Source: Pseudomonadota bacterium (GTDB taxonomy: Bacteria > Pseudomonadota > Gammaproteobacteria > Enterobacterales > Enterobacteriaceae). From it: a DNA stretch of 7,058 bases. The notes below the pieces were generated by a model. It saw only the letters and a program-made list of their open reading frames with translations. It was not told the origin of the DNA and searched no databases. Of this stretch, positions 1 through 6,531 are shown piece after piece. The DNA lies in contig JAEYFY010000173.1 in the NCBI GenBank assembly GCA_023454395.1, positions 1 through 7,058 of the forward strand. Reading direction: 5' to 3'. The position numbers and the translations under genes are program-made. How positions within the stretch are numbered: position 1 is the first letter of the stretch; every line of letters starts with the position of its first letter.

Positions 1-520
1 TCATGATAAGGAAACAGCCGAATAAAGCGATAGTACCCGGAATAGGACCCATCTCTTTCTTTATCATCTCACCAAGTGAGTTACCATTACGGCGTGTTGA
101 AATAAACAACACCATAAAGTCTTGTACTGCACCAGCAAGCACAACCCCGGCTAATAACCAAAGCGTACCCGGCAAATACCCCATTTGCGCAGCAAGAACA
201 GGACCTACTAAAGGACCGGCACCCGCGATAGCCGCAAAGTGGTGACCAAATAAAACATAACGGTTAGTCGGAACGTAGTTCAAACCGTCATTATTAACAA
301 CAGAAGGTGTTGCTCGAGTTGGATCAAGCTTCATCACTTTTTGAGCGATGTAAAGACTGTAATAACGATAAGCAACTAAATAAACGGCAACAGAAGCAAC
401 AACTATCCATAGCGCACTGACGTGTTCACCACGGCGAAGTGCAACCACTGAAAGACAAAAAGCACCGATAATCCCGAGGATCACCCAAGGTACGTGCTTT
501 AAAAATGCATTTTTGTTCAT
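1..520 (-). CDS. btsT: Pyruvate/H+ symporter BtsT (CstA family), N-terminal 173 residues, 3' end beyond the window
   Basis: This is the start of a CstA-family inner-membrane transporter. BtsT takes up pyruvate with protons when cells are starved of carbon. The ATG at 520 is preceded by a purine-rich AAGG about 7 bases upstream, and the first residues (MNKNAFLKHVPWVILGIIGA) match E. coli BtsT/YjiY better than its paralogue CstA, as I remember both sequences. Family motifs include DPTRATP (66-72), VLFGHHFAAIAGAGPLVGP (89-107) and the AGAVQDFMVL stretch (129-138). Hydrophobic segments lie near residues 11-28, 35-52, 95-112 and 117-140. The family is usually about 700-720 residues, so roughly three quarters of the gene lies outside the left edge. 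The BtsR-type direct repeat upstream independently supports btsT over cstA. The gene follows the four-gene operon on the same strand but is separated from it by an intrinsic terminator and has its own control region. Confidence 0.93.
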   Translation of the reverse strand, partial: MNKNAFLKHVPWVILGIIGAFCLSVVALRRGEHVSALWIVVASVAVYLVAYRYYSLYIAQKVMKLDPTRATPSVVNNDGLNYVPTNRYVLFGHHFAAIAGAGPLVGPVLAAQMGYLPGTLWLLAGVVLAGAVQDFMVLFISTRRNGNSLGEMIKKEMGPIPGTIALFGCFLIM

Positions 521-660
521 GAGACACCTTTTTTTCAGGCAAGACCGAACAGCCAAAGAGTAATGCGGGACAGCTGAGAATGATTTGAGCGAATATGAGA
601 GACAACTGCCCGCTACTACATAATAAGAAGAATGAGATATGAACAGTGTGACAAAATCGC

Positions 661-668
661 TTAGCGGT
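661..668 (-). promoter_or_regulatory. Possible third, degenerate BtsR half-site
   Basis: ACCGCTAA on the minus strand differs from the BtsR repeat motif at one position. It lies on the promoter-proximal side of the canonical pair, with a 12-base gap to the nearest repeat. The repeat starts are thus 21 and then 20 bases apart, so all three elements face nearly the same side of the helix. That the third copy is functional is an inference. Confidence 0.4.
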
Positions 669-680
669 TGTATAACGAAT

Positions 681-709
681 TAAGCGGTCTGTTTTCTAAG
701 TTGAGTGGT
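681..709 (-). promoter_or_regulatory. BtsR (YehT) response-regulator binding site upstream of btsT
   Basis: On the minus strand two direct repeats are seen: ACCACTCA (709-702) and ACCGCTTA (688-681), separated by exactly 13 bases. Both fit the motif reported for E. coli BtsR at the btsT/yjiY promoter, ACC[G/A]CT[C/T]A repeated with a 13-bp linker (from memory). BtsR is the LytTR-type regulator of the pyruvate-sensing BtsS/BtsR pair. The site lies about 160-190 bp upstream of the btsT start codon. A possible -10 element, TATTAT at 625-620, lies between site and gene but has no good -35, which is compatible with an activator-dependent promoter. Confidence 0.85.
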
Positions 710-736
710 TCTGTCTTTTTGAAAAGGCTATTTTTT

Positions 737-752
737 TGTGATCTAGGTAACA
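737..752 (-). promoter_or_regulatory. CRP-cAMP-like site upstream of btsT
   Basis: The 16-base element reads TGTTACCTAGATCACA on the minus strand. It matches the CRP pattern TGTGA-N6-TCACA fully in one half and at four of five positions in the other, and the central CTAGAT is close to the palindromic consensus spacer. It sits 27 bp upstream of the BtsR pair. Catabolite control of btsT is known in E. coli, so a site here makes sense. Alternative assignment to the terminator side is unlikely because the upstream operon has already ended. Confidence 0.65.
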
Positions 753-794
753 ATTTTATTTCTTTCAATAAGTTAGAAACTCACAAAATAGAAG

Positions 795-830
795 AAAACC
801 TCCTTTTCACTAACAAAAAAGGAGGGTTTT
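795..830 (-). terminator. Intrinsic terminator closing the four-gene operon
   Basis: Read on the minus strand, an arm AAAACCCTCC plus TTTT pairs with AAAAGGAGG plus TTTT across a 9-base loop, with one bulged base. The tail continues as a T-rich run (TTTTCTTCTATTTT). It starts 26 bp after the stop codon of the last operon gene and lies before the btsT control region, so it should insulate btsT from operon read-through. The near symmetry, with T-rich sequence on both sides, could allow some termination from the other strand too, but no plus-strand gene ends here. Confidence 0.8.
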
Positions 831-856
831 TATAACATTATTTAATTGAATGGTAA

Positions 857-3364
857 TTATTGGCTAAATTGAACTGATATTAAAAGCACATTACCTTTTC
901 GGGTAGGTGAACCATTAAAACGCCATTGGTATGCAGCATCAATAACGGCATTATCTATGCTCATGTCACCACTACCAGATTTCAATAACACCACAGTAGG
1001 AACGCCTTGAGGGTCCACATCAAGTTGTAAGATCATCTCCCCTGTTTTAGCAGCTGCATCAGGGGCATTCACTTTTGGTAATGCCTGATCACTGGCTTTA
1101 ATATTCGCCGATGAAAAATCAATACTAAATACCCGGTTTGATTGCTCAACAACTTTGTTGTTTAACGGCTTACGTATCACTTTACTATTCGGATCTGACG
1201 CGGGTATTACACGCTGAGCCAATTGAATTTGAGTTAAATCATCGCTGAGATAATCATCTGAAGGCTTAACTTCAATATCTTCAGGTAAATAACGCATATC
1301 CATTCTGGCACGTAAGGTTTGATAGCGTTCTAGGCGAGCGCCCTCAAGTGTATTCATAACCATGCGCATTTCTAACATTTGCATCAGCACACCAACACTT
1401 TCTTTTGATTTTTGCTGTGACGCTTTAGCAAATGCACCGGCTGCAATTTCGGGATCTTCATCAAGCCATGTTATGCCCCAGCCTAACCAGACATCTTCAC
1501 GATCAGGCTCTAATGCAATAGCCTGTTCAAAATGAGTACGCGCTTTCAATAATAAGGTTTGCCAATACTCTTTATCTTGCGGATAAATTTTAGGAGAACT
1601 GGCTAAATTGTTGGTTCCTATGTTGTAATATTGCAATTCAAAACGTGCCACTGTTCTCACGATATCAACATTATCTTGATGAAGAGCGAGTTTTTCATTT
1701 AAAAAGCGAATACTGTTATCCCAGCTTTCATGGTTATTTTTACCATTAGGCAATGCCTGTAACTCTTTTAAGATGGCTTGTAACGCAGCACGCTTTTCTT
1801 GCTGTCGTTGAGATAATCTAGGGTAATAAGAAGCATAAGGATCATAGCTAGAGCGAGTTGCTTCTCTTTCATTTTCTAATTCTGGCGCTTGTTTTTTCAA
1901 TTCTGAATAAACATTTTCGGTAAGTGTTATCTCTTTAGCATCTTGTCTTGCGTAAGCTTTAACCAATTTTATTAATGTTGATTGTTGCTTAACGGCATAC
2001 TCTTTCCAACCAAGACGAGTACTTTCAAAACGAACGGTCACACGTTGACGATATCCGTCTTTGTTTGGCATAAAACGCCAATGGCGAGCGGCACTCACTG
2101 CTTGACTATCGAACGCATCAACACCACTACTGTTTTGTACCCAAAGCCCTGAAATGCGCCCTTGAGGATCAACATCAACGGATAAAATAACATCTGCACG
2201 AGGAATATATTTTCTGATTGTTGGATAACGGATCTCAGTTAAGTTTTTCACTTCATTAGGTGATTCAACGAAAACTTCTCCGGGATACTCTTTCCCCATC
2301 ATTGATTGCATTTCAATATAAGTGGTTGAATCATTATGAATTGCGTTACTCACTGGTAATCGTTGATTTGCCAACGTTGTAACATCGTCTGGTGGAGTGC
2401 TATTTTGTCGATAAAAACGATCTTCAATAACACGCGCTTGTAATATCTGATAAATCTGACGCTGATTTTCAGTAAGCTCTGAAATTGCTTTTTTCAATAA
2501 TTGTTGCGCTGAAATATCATCATGAGCTTGCTTAGCCAGTTTGAGCGTATCTGCCACCATTAACGCTAACATCGCTTTTTCAATTTGTGCATCCACAGAA
2601 CGATGAGCAATATAAGTCAGTGCTAAAACTTGCCATGCCTCAGGCGATAACGGTGCAACAGCAATAACATTCATACCTGATTGCGTTAATTGAGCATCAT
2701 TACTCGTTGAAAGGGAAGCTAATGCCTGAGCAACCATAATATCAGGTTGATTTAATAGCCAGTCGCCATAAAAATTGAGTGTTTTTACAGCTTCCGCACG
2801 TTCTGACATTCCTTTGGTATGAGCTAAATAAGCCTCTTTCGCTTTTGTCGCTTCAGTCACATCATCGCTAAAATAATCCAATCCTGGTAAAGCAATTCGC
2901 GCTTTCTCAATAGTGCTAATCGATGCCAGCGCTTTCGATTGATTAGACCGAATAACGTTACGGATCTCATTTTCGCTATTAACAACAAGATAATGATAAT
3001 TTTGCCATTCTGATTGTTCGATATTTTGTAAAACAAAACGACGGCGATCTTCTAATTCATTCGCTGGGATCACCGATAATGACACACCCAGTGCCATTAA
3101 AAGCACGAGTCCACCACCACATAAATAATAAATATTTTTAGCTCGCCACGATTGCAATAATATAACAATCGTCATAATAAGAGAGCCTAGCCATACTCCC
3201 AGCAAGAAATTACGCTCATCAAAGCGCACTGATGAAGGGAGAATTTTGCTATTAAAACTATCAATCAAACTAAAGGTTGAAACTAAAAAAGCTGGCAACC
3301 AAAAAGGAAACAGTAATGTTATAACGCCAATAATAATCAGGATCAGCTTTATTCTTTTTTTCAT
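857..3364 (-). CDS. Membrane protein with three N-terminal helices, helical-repeat region and two TonB C-terminal-type domains
   Basis: I recognise domains but no named gene. The 835-residue protein starts at ATG 3364, with AGGG about 8-9 bases upstream and 15 bp after the kinase stop codon. Three hydrophobic helices lie near 5-28, 53-71 and 78-98. The positively charged loop QSWRAKN (71-77) favours a cytoplasmic N-terminus and a periplasmic remainder of about 735 residues. Domain 1 (about 378-448) has TonB_C hallmarks: a YP pair (380-381), VDVDPQG (396-402), NSSG (411-414) and ARHWRFMP (426-433). Domain 2 (about 768-835) has LDVDPQG (781-787), GSGD and YQWRF, but no YP motif, and ends the protein. 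Helix-rich stretches, TPR-like in places (for example 600-650, with ALEP-DREDVW), fill the spaces. A proline-rich TonB spacer is absent, so it is not a classical TonB. Its last position in a kinase/phosphatase/VWA operon suggests it is an envelope partner or output of that pathway, which is inference. Confidence 0.85.
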   Translation of the reverse strand: MKKRIKLILIIIGVITLLFPFWLPAFLVSTFSLIDSFNSKILPSSVRFDERNFLLGVWLGSLIMTIVILLQSWRAKNIYYLCGGGLVLLMALGVSLSVIPANELEDRRRFVLQNIEQSEWQNYHYLVVNSENEIRNVIRSNQSKALASISTIEKARIALPGLDYFSDDVTEATKAKEAYLAHTKGMSERAEAVKTLNFYGDWLLNQPDIMVAQALASLSTSNDAQLTQSGMNVIAVAPLSPEAWQVLALTYIAHRSVDAQIEKAMLALMVADTLKLAKQAHDDISAQQLLKKAISELTENQRQIYQILQARVIEDRFYRQNSTPPDDVTTLANQRLPVSNAIHNDSTTYIEMQSMMGKEYPGEVFVESPNEVKNLTEIRYPTIRKYIPRADVILSVDVDPQGRISGLWVQNSSGVDAFDSQAVSAARHWRFMPNKDGYRQRVTVRFESTRLGWKEYAVKQQSTLIKLVKAYARQDAKEITLTENVYSELKKQAPELENEREATRSSYDPYASYYPRLSQRQQEKRAALQAILKELQALPNGKNNHESWDNSIRFLNEKLALHQDNVDIVRTVARFELQYYNIGTNNLASSPKIYPQDKEYWQTLLLKARTHFEQAIALEPDREDVWLGWGITWLDEDPEIAAGAFAKASQQKSKESVGVLMQMLEMRMVMNTLEGARLERYQTLRARMDMRYLPEDIEVKPSDDYLSDDLTQIQLAQRVIPASDPNSKVIRKPLNNKVVEQSNRVFSIDFSSANIKASDQALPKVNAPDAAAKTGEMILQLDVDPQGVPTVVLLKSGSGDMSIDNAVIDAAYQWRFNGSPTRKGNVLLISVQFSQ

Positions 3365-3379
3365 GTTATTTTCCCTAAC

Positions 3380-4870
3380 CTATGGCTTTCTTTTCAAAAT
3401 ATGCATGGAAGGGAAAACAAAAATAACTAATAAAATAATGGCTGAAATCATTAAAAACATCACACTCAGCATCGTTATTAATATTTGTTCAATATAATCA
3501 GCTTTAATTAAATCAGTAACCCAGCTAGAGCCTAAACTACCGCTGGCGCCTTGTGGAATAAAATTCATCAGTAATAATCCCAACAGTACAGGGACTATCA
3601 TGGCAATAGCGGTATGTAATACGACTTTGGGTACTTTATTTATTGCATTTTTAACCGCAATAAATATCGCTGGAGGCTGAATAGGTTTCGCTGGCGTAGC
3701 TTGGGCTGGCGCTTGTCGAATATTCGCATTTTGTACTCGTTTTTGACGAATTTGCTCGCGTTGCGTTTGGTTTTGTTTTTGAGTAATTGCAACTTGCTGT
3801 AACTTCGCCCCTCTTGCACAAGCTGCGCAAGCTTTACCTGCAAAATACTGGTGTTTTTTATCTTTTTGACAAATAACTAATTGTTGCTTTTCAGGCTGTG
3901 CATATTCATAAAGTGCTGTCGTCCATGTTTTTGCACTTGGTCTTTGCGAAGGTGTGCCTGAAAAGGCTTTATCAAAGAGTGTTCTGAGTTTATCGGGTAA
4001 TTGTTTATGTCCACTGGCGACATTAGGGGTGATCAAATTATGCGCTTTTACGCCATAACCATAAAAACGCCCTGCTATACGCCTTGGAATATCTGTAGGT
4101 ACAGAGTCATTTTTAGGGCGACCACTAAAAGGATGGATACCAAAATTAAGCAACTGGAAAATAATAACGGCTAAGGCAAATCGGTCTTGCCACTCTTCTT
4201 GAGATTCTGGAACCGTTTGTTTTGCTTGAAACTCAGGGGCAAGATATTCAACGGTAAATTGCCCAGCAGGAAAGCGTGCATTCTCACCTTGGATACTAAA
4301 TCCATCACAATCGAGAAGAGACATATACAGACTTGATTTATAAAACCGCAAATTCAGCGGTTTCATATCAATAATACGGTGCCCTTGCTGATGTAAAGCA
4401 TCAATCAACGAGCAAAGGTTATATGCAAGACTCACTTTCGCACCCATTCCTGTGGGTAAACCATGAGCTTTAGCTTGGCGCTCTTGAAGAATGTACTCCA
4501 ACTCAATCGTATTTTTGACATCAAGTTCCGGCATCACAAAGCCAACAAATTGTTTTTGGCTATTGTATAAACGAGCTTGAGGCCATGCGAGTTGGATAAT
4601 AGGCGTATCGTTAACAGAAACGGGCTTTAATGCAGGTTCTAACTTCTGCATTGCCGTGATCTTTTTCAGATAATAAGCTTTATCAATTTTATCATGGTAA
4701 ATTTTTGAGACTTGGAAAGGTGCATTATTAATATGGCTAACGCTGCCCGCACCACCGCTTTTTATCAAAGTACCTATTTGATAAATCTTACCATTTTCAT
4801 CTTGTAGCTGTGTCGATAGTAGTTGTGTCGATATAGGTTTGCTTGGTTTCTGTTTCTTTGCCTTTACCAC
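3380..4870 (-). CDS. yegI: Membrane-anchored Ser/Thr protein kinase, YegI-like, with zinc-ribbon-like motif
   Basis: A 496-residue eukaryotic-type kinase. The catalytic domain spans about 28-325: glycine loop IKSGGAGSV (36-44), probable ATP-binding Lys56, hinge near GFVMPELD (110-117), catalytic loop HRIIDMKPLN (D168, K170, N173), metal-binding DCDGF (D187), YLAPEF (209-214) and DRFALAV (229-235). All core catalytic residues appear present, so it should be active. Next comes a C-x5-H-x7-C-x2-C cluster (C334, H340, C348, C351), probably zinc-binding, then a Gln/Arg/Pro-rich linker (about 355-400). Two membrane helices (about 416-437 and 461-487) leave a periplasmic loop of only about 23 residues and a basic cytoplasmic tail. 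The start is GTG at 4870, overlapping the phosphatase stop (GTGGTAA); no other in-frame start lies between it and an upstream stop. The symbol rests on gene order and kinase type; E. coli YegI is longer (about 650 residues, from memory), so the C-terminal halves differ. Its likely antagonist is the adjacent phosphatase. Confidence 0.85.
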   Translation of the reverse strand: MVKAKKQKPSKPISTQLLSTQLQDENGKIYQIGTLIKSGGAGSVSHINNAPFQVSKIYHDKIDKAYYLKKITAMQKLEPALKPVSVNDTPIIQLAWPQARLYNSQKQFVGFVMPELDVKNTIELEYILQERQAKAHGLPTGMGAKVSLAYNLCSLIDALHQQGHRIIDMKPLNLRFYKSSLYMSLLDCDGFSIQGENARFPAGQFTVEYLAPEFQAKQTVPESQEEWQDRFALAVIIFQLLNFGIHPFSGRPKNDSVPTDIPRRIAGRFYGYGVKAHNLITPNVASGHKQLPDKLRTLFDKAFSGTPSQRPSAKTWTTALYEYAQPEKQQLVICQKDKKHQYFAGKACAACARGAKLQQVAITQKQNQTQREQIRQKRVQNANIRQAPAQATPAKPIQPPAIFIAVKNAINKVPKVVLHTAIAMIVPVLLGLLLMNFIPQGASGSLGSSWVTDLIKADYIEQILITMLSVMFLMISAIILLVIFVFPSMHILKRKP

Positions 4871-5619
4871 AACTCTTCATCCCTGATACAAATAACTAAG
4901 GTTTTATCATCGCCGGTGATTGAATGTGTTCGAGGATCAGCTAAAGTCCCTGCTAATGCCTCACTTCCGCTATCTTCTGATACTGTTTTTAAATAACGGA
5001 TCACAGGAGCAATAAACGGTTCATAAAGGGCATCACACGCTTTATTCATCGCAAAAGGCTGTACACCATCAGACATCAAAATAACCTGTTTTACCGGTTT
5101 ATTTAGGGGAATAACGCGTAAATGCGCTTCCCAATTTTCTGACGTCACAAACCAAGTTTGATTCGCATATTCTCCATTTTCAGGCTGTGATACATAATTT
5201 GTACCATCGCAATATTCCACCACGGCAATACCATCGCCTAAATGGAATAAATAGCCACTATCATCACCAACCCAACATGCAACCAGTGTTGATGCATATT
5301 CATTAAGCGCACACTGCTTTATTTCTGCATATTCAGCCAGTTGGAGGCGAATATCTTCAATAAGTTGTTTAGCCCCTTGGGTTATCTGTTTTTCGGTTAA
5401 CAAATCAATGTTTGGCCACTCTGTAATACGTAGCGTAAATAACCGGGCAACGAGCTGAGCGCCTTGTTCGCTATAACGAGAAGAGCCAGCTCCATCACAA
5501 ACAGCAGCGATAAGATATTCACCTTTACGACGAATAAAATAAGCATCCTGACAGGGAATTTTACGTTCTTGATGGGCAATACCTGTCACAGATGCCCCAT
5601 AAGCTAACCAATCATTCAT
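4864..5619 (-). CDS. pphC: PP2C-type Ser/Thr protein phosphatase, PphC/YegK-like
   Basis: A 251-residue cytoplasmic PPM/PP2C phosphatase that should remove phosphate from Ser/Thr residues using two Mn2+ or Mg2+ ions. Metal-site motifs are in the expected order: CQD (D25), CDGAGSSRYSEQGA (D42, G43), HLGDG (D129), LMSDG (D184) and TGDDKT (D237, D238). The length fits E. coli PphC (about 250 residues). I chose ATG 5619, which overlaps the VWA gene's stop by one base (TGATG), over an in-frame TTG at 5640: the TTG has no ribosome-binding sequence, would add seven residues overlapping the preceding gene, and the family begins just before the conserved core. No strong ribosome-binding site precedes 5619 either, so translational coupling to the VWA gene is likely. 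E. coli PphC is reported to dephosphorylate YegI; by position this enzyme should oppose the kinase downstream. Signal peptide and membrane helices are absent. Confidence 0.92.
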   Translation of the reverse strand: MNDWLAYGASVTGIAHQERKIPCQDAYFIRRKGEYLIAAVCDGAGSSRYSEQGAQLVARLFTLRITEWPNIDLLTEKQITQGAKQLIEDIRLQLAEYAEIKQCALNEYASTLVACWVGDDSGYLFHLGDGIAVVEYCDGTNYVSQPENGEYANQTWFVTSENWEAHLRVIPLNKPVKQVILMSDGVQPFAMNKACDALYEPFIAPVIRYLKTVSEDSGSEALAGTLADPRTHSITGDDKTLVICIRDEELW

Positions 5620-6287
5620 CAAACAGGTACACTCGCCCAAGAATCAGTTGAAGGTAATTGTGCTGTGCCACCCGGTGTTGATTGAGAAACCACCTGCATA
5701 CTGGCGCTTAGCCACAAGAACAGTTCTTTAAATTGCAGCCCTTTAAGCATTTTCACACCATTAACACCATTACGGCTAAAGCTTCCCATGACTTCTGCTG
5801 ATGCACCATCAACCATAATAGGAAATACCGCTGTTTTTTGGTTTTCTTCTGCTTGACGACAAAGCTGTGCAGCCTGTTCCCATTGGTCTGTCGGAACACC
5901 ATCAGACATTAAAAATAGCCAAGGACGAGTATAAGCAACACCCGCCTGTTTAAAGCGCTGTTTTTCAGCTTCTATTTCTTCAAGTGCGAGAGTAATAGCT
6001 TGCCCCATCGGCGTTGTGCCATTAGCTTCTAAAACAGGCGCGGTAAAGTCCATCGCATCTTTCCAATCACCATGAACCGTACATTGGTCATATCCGCCAT
6101 ATTCAATAACCAGAATACGTACACGTTTAGCCGCAATTACATCGTTTTTAAGTTCTTGTTCGAGTAATTTAAGCCCTTCATTTAGTTGTTGAATAGGTTG
6201 ACCATACATACTGCCAGAGCTATCTAGTACTAAGATCAGAGGGGTTCTTTGTTCACTATTATCAACCAAGGCTACGTCTGGGATCAT
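5619..6287 (-). CDS. yegL: VWA-domain protein, YegL/TerY-like
   Basis: A 222-residue cytoplasmic protein that is almost entirely one von Willebrand factor A domain. The metal-ion-dependent adhesion site is complete: DSSGS (D22, S24, S26), the Thr of NGTTPMG (T91/T92) and MSDG (D129). The C-terminal stretch LQFKELFLWLSASMQVVSQSTPG closely parallels E. coli YegL as I remember it. Such proteins usually scaffold protein complexes through metal-dependent binding; the TerY relatives occur with PP2C and kinase genes. The start at 6287 is preferred over ATGs at 6302 and 6299, because GGAG at 6297-6294 stands six bases before it, whereas the earlier ATGs follow an AT-rich stretch without a ribosome-binding sequence. 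First gene of the operon; its stop TGA shares a base with the phosphatase start. Partner proteins are unknown; the kinase and phosphatase are obvious candidates. Confidence 0.9.
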   Translation of the reverse strand: MIPDVALVDNSEQRTPLILVLDSSGSMYGQPIQQLNEGLKLLEQELKNDVIAAKRVRILVIEYGGYDQCTVHGDWKDAMDFTAPVLEANGTTPMGQAITLALEEIEAEKQRFKQAGVAYTRPWLFLMSDGVPTDQWEQAAQLCRQAEENQKTAVFPIMVDGASAEVMGSFSRNGVNGVKMLKGLQFKELFLWLSASMQVVSQSTPGGTAQLPSTDSWASVPV

Positions 6288-6293
6288 AAGATG

Positions 6294-6297
6294 CTCC
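6294..6297 (-). promoter_or_regulatory. Ribosome-binding site deciding the start of the VWA gene
   Basis: GGAG on the minus strand lies six bases upstream of ATG 6287. It sits inside the five-codon extension opened by ATG 6302, which argues that the upstream ATGs are not the main start. Confidence 0.7.
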
Positions 6298-6321
6298 ATC
6301 ATTCAGTTATTATTTTTCATG

Positions 6322-6350
6322 ATAGTAATTAATGTAACATAAAGACGCAA
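6322..6350 (-). promoter_or_regulatory. Weak sigma-70-like promoter candidate for the kinase/phosphatase operon
   Basis: TTGCGT (6350-6345) and TACTAT (6327-6322) on the minus strand are separated by 17 bases. They match the -35 and -10 consensus at three and four of six positions. A start near 6315 would give a leader of about 28 bases. This is the only spaced pair I found in the 245-bp gap before the operon; the gap is very AT-rich, so chance matches are easy. Confidence 0.3.
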
Positions 6351-6419
6351 AATTCATCAGAAAGAAAAAAGCAATAAAGTGAAGATAAAGATATTTCTGA
6401 TAAAAAATAAGCTTTAAGG

Positions 6420-6440
6420 TTTAAAACTCGATGTTTTAAA
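6420..6440. repeat. Perfect 8-bp inverted repeat in the recR-operon gap
   Basis: TTTAAAAC and GTTTTAAA flank a 5-base centre (TCGAT). The arms contain only one G:C pair and have no adjacent T-run, so it is a poor terminator. It lies about 70 bp upstream of the promoter candidate and could be an operator, or simply an AT-rich coincidence. The remainder of 6351-6470 is AT-rich and shows no gene I can support. Confidence 0.35.
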
Positions 6441-6473
6441 TTAAATTTGAGAGTGTTTTCATGATTTCAGATG

Positions 6474-6509
6474 AAAAAAAAACACCTTATTACATCTTGT
6501 AAAAGGTGC
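6474..6509 (-). terminator. Intrinsic terminator downstream of recR
   Basis: On the minus strand CACCTT-TTACA pairs with TGTAA-AAGGTG, giving about 11 bp with one bulged base and a three-base loop, followed by nine consecutive T residues. It begins about 23 bp after the recR stop codon and should separate recR transcription from the downstream operon. The plus-strand reading also ends in a short T-run (CTTTTTA), so weak bidirectional activity is possible. Confidence 0.88.
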
Positions 6510-6531
6510 TTTTTAATAAACGATTATGATA

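Noticed and set aside
3..245. Plus-strand open frame of 80 codons at the left edge
   Set aside because: It is antisense to btsT, whose product is clearly conserved on the minus strand; the plus-strand product shows no recognisable domain.
857..3364. Classical TonB energy transducer
   Set aside because: It has three membrane helices, no proline-rich spacer, two TonB_C-like modules and no ExbB/ExbD or receptor gene beside it.
3246..3497. Plus-strand open frame of 83 codons with hydrophobic residues
   Set aside because: It is antisense to the membrane-helix segments of the kinase and the 835-residue protein; hydrophobicity on the opposite strand is expected there, and no good ribosome-binding site was seen.
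5620..5640. TTG start extending the phosphatase by seven residues
   Set aside because: No ribosome-binding sequence precedes it, and the ATG at 5619 gives the usual family N-terminus and a typical stop/start overlap.
857..6287. Anti-phage or tellurite-resistance (ter) system
   Set aside because: VWA/PP2C/kinase triads are related to TerY-P modules, but there are no TerD-type, nuclease, NTPase or other effector genes here, so a defence label is not supported.
6288..6302. Upstream ATGs for the VWA gene
   Set aside because: The preceding sequence is AT-rich without purine-rich pairing potential, whereas GGAG stands correctly before ATG 6287. The tandem ATGs could still give minor initiation.
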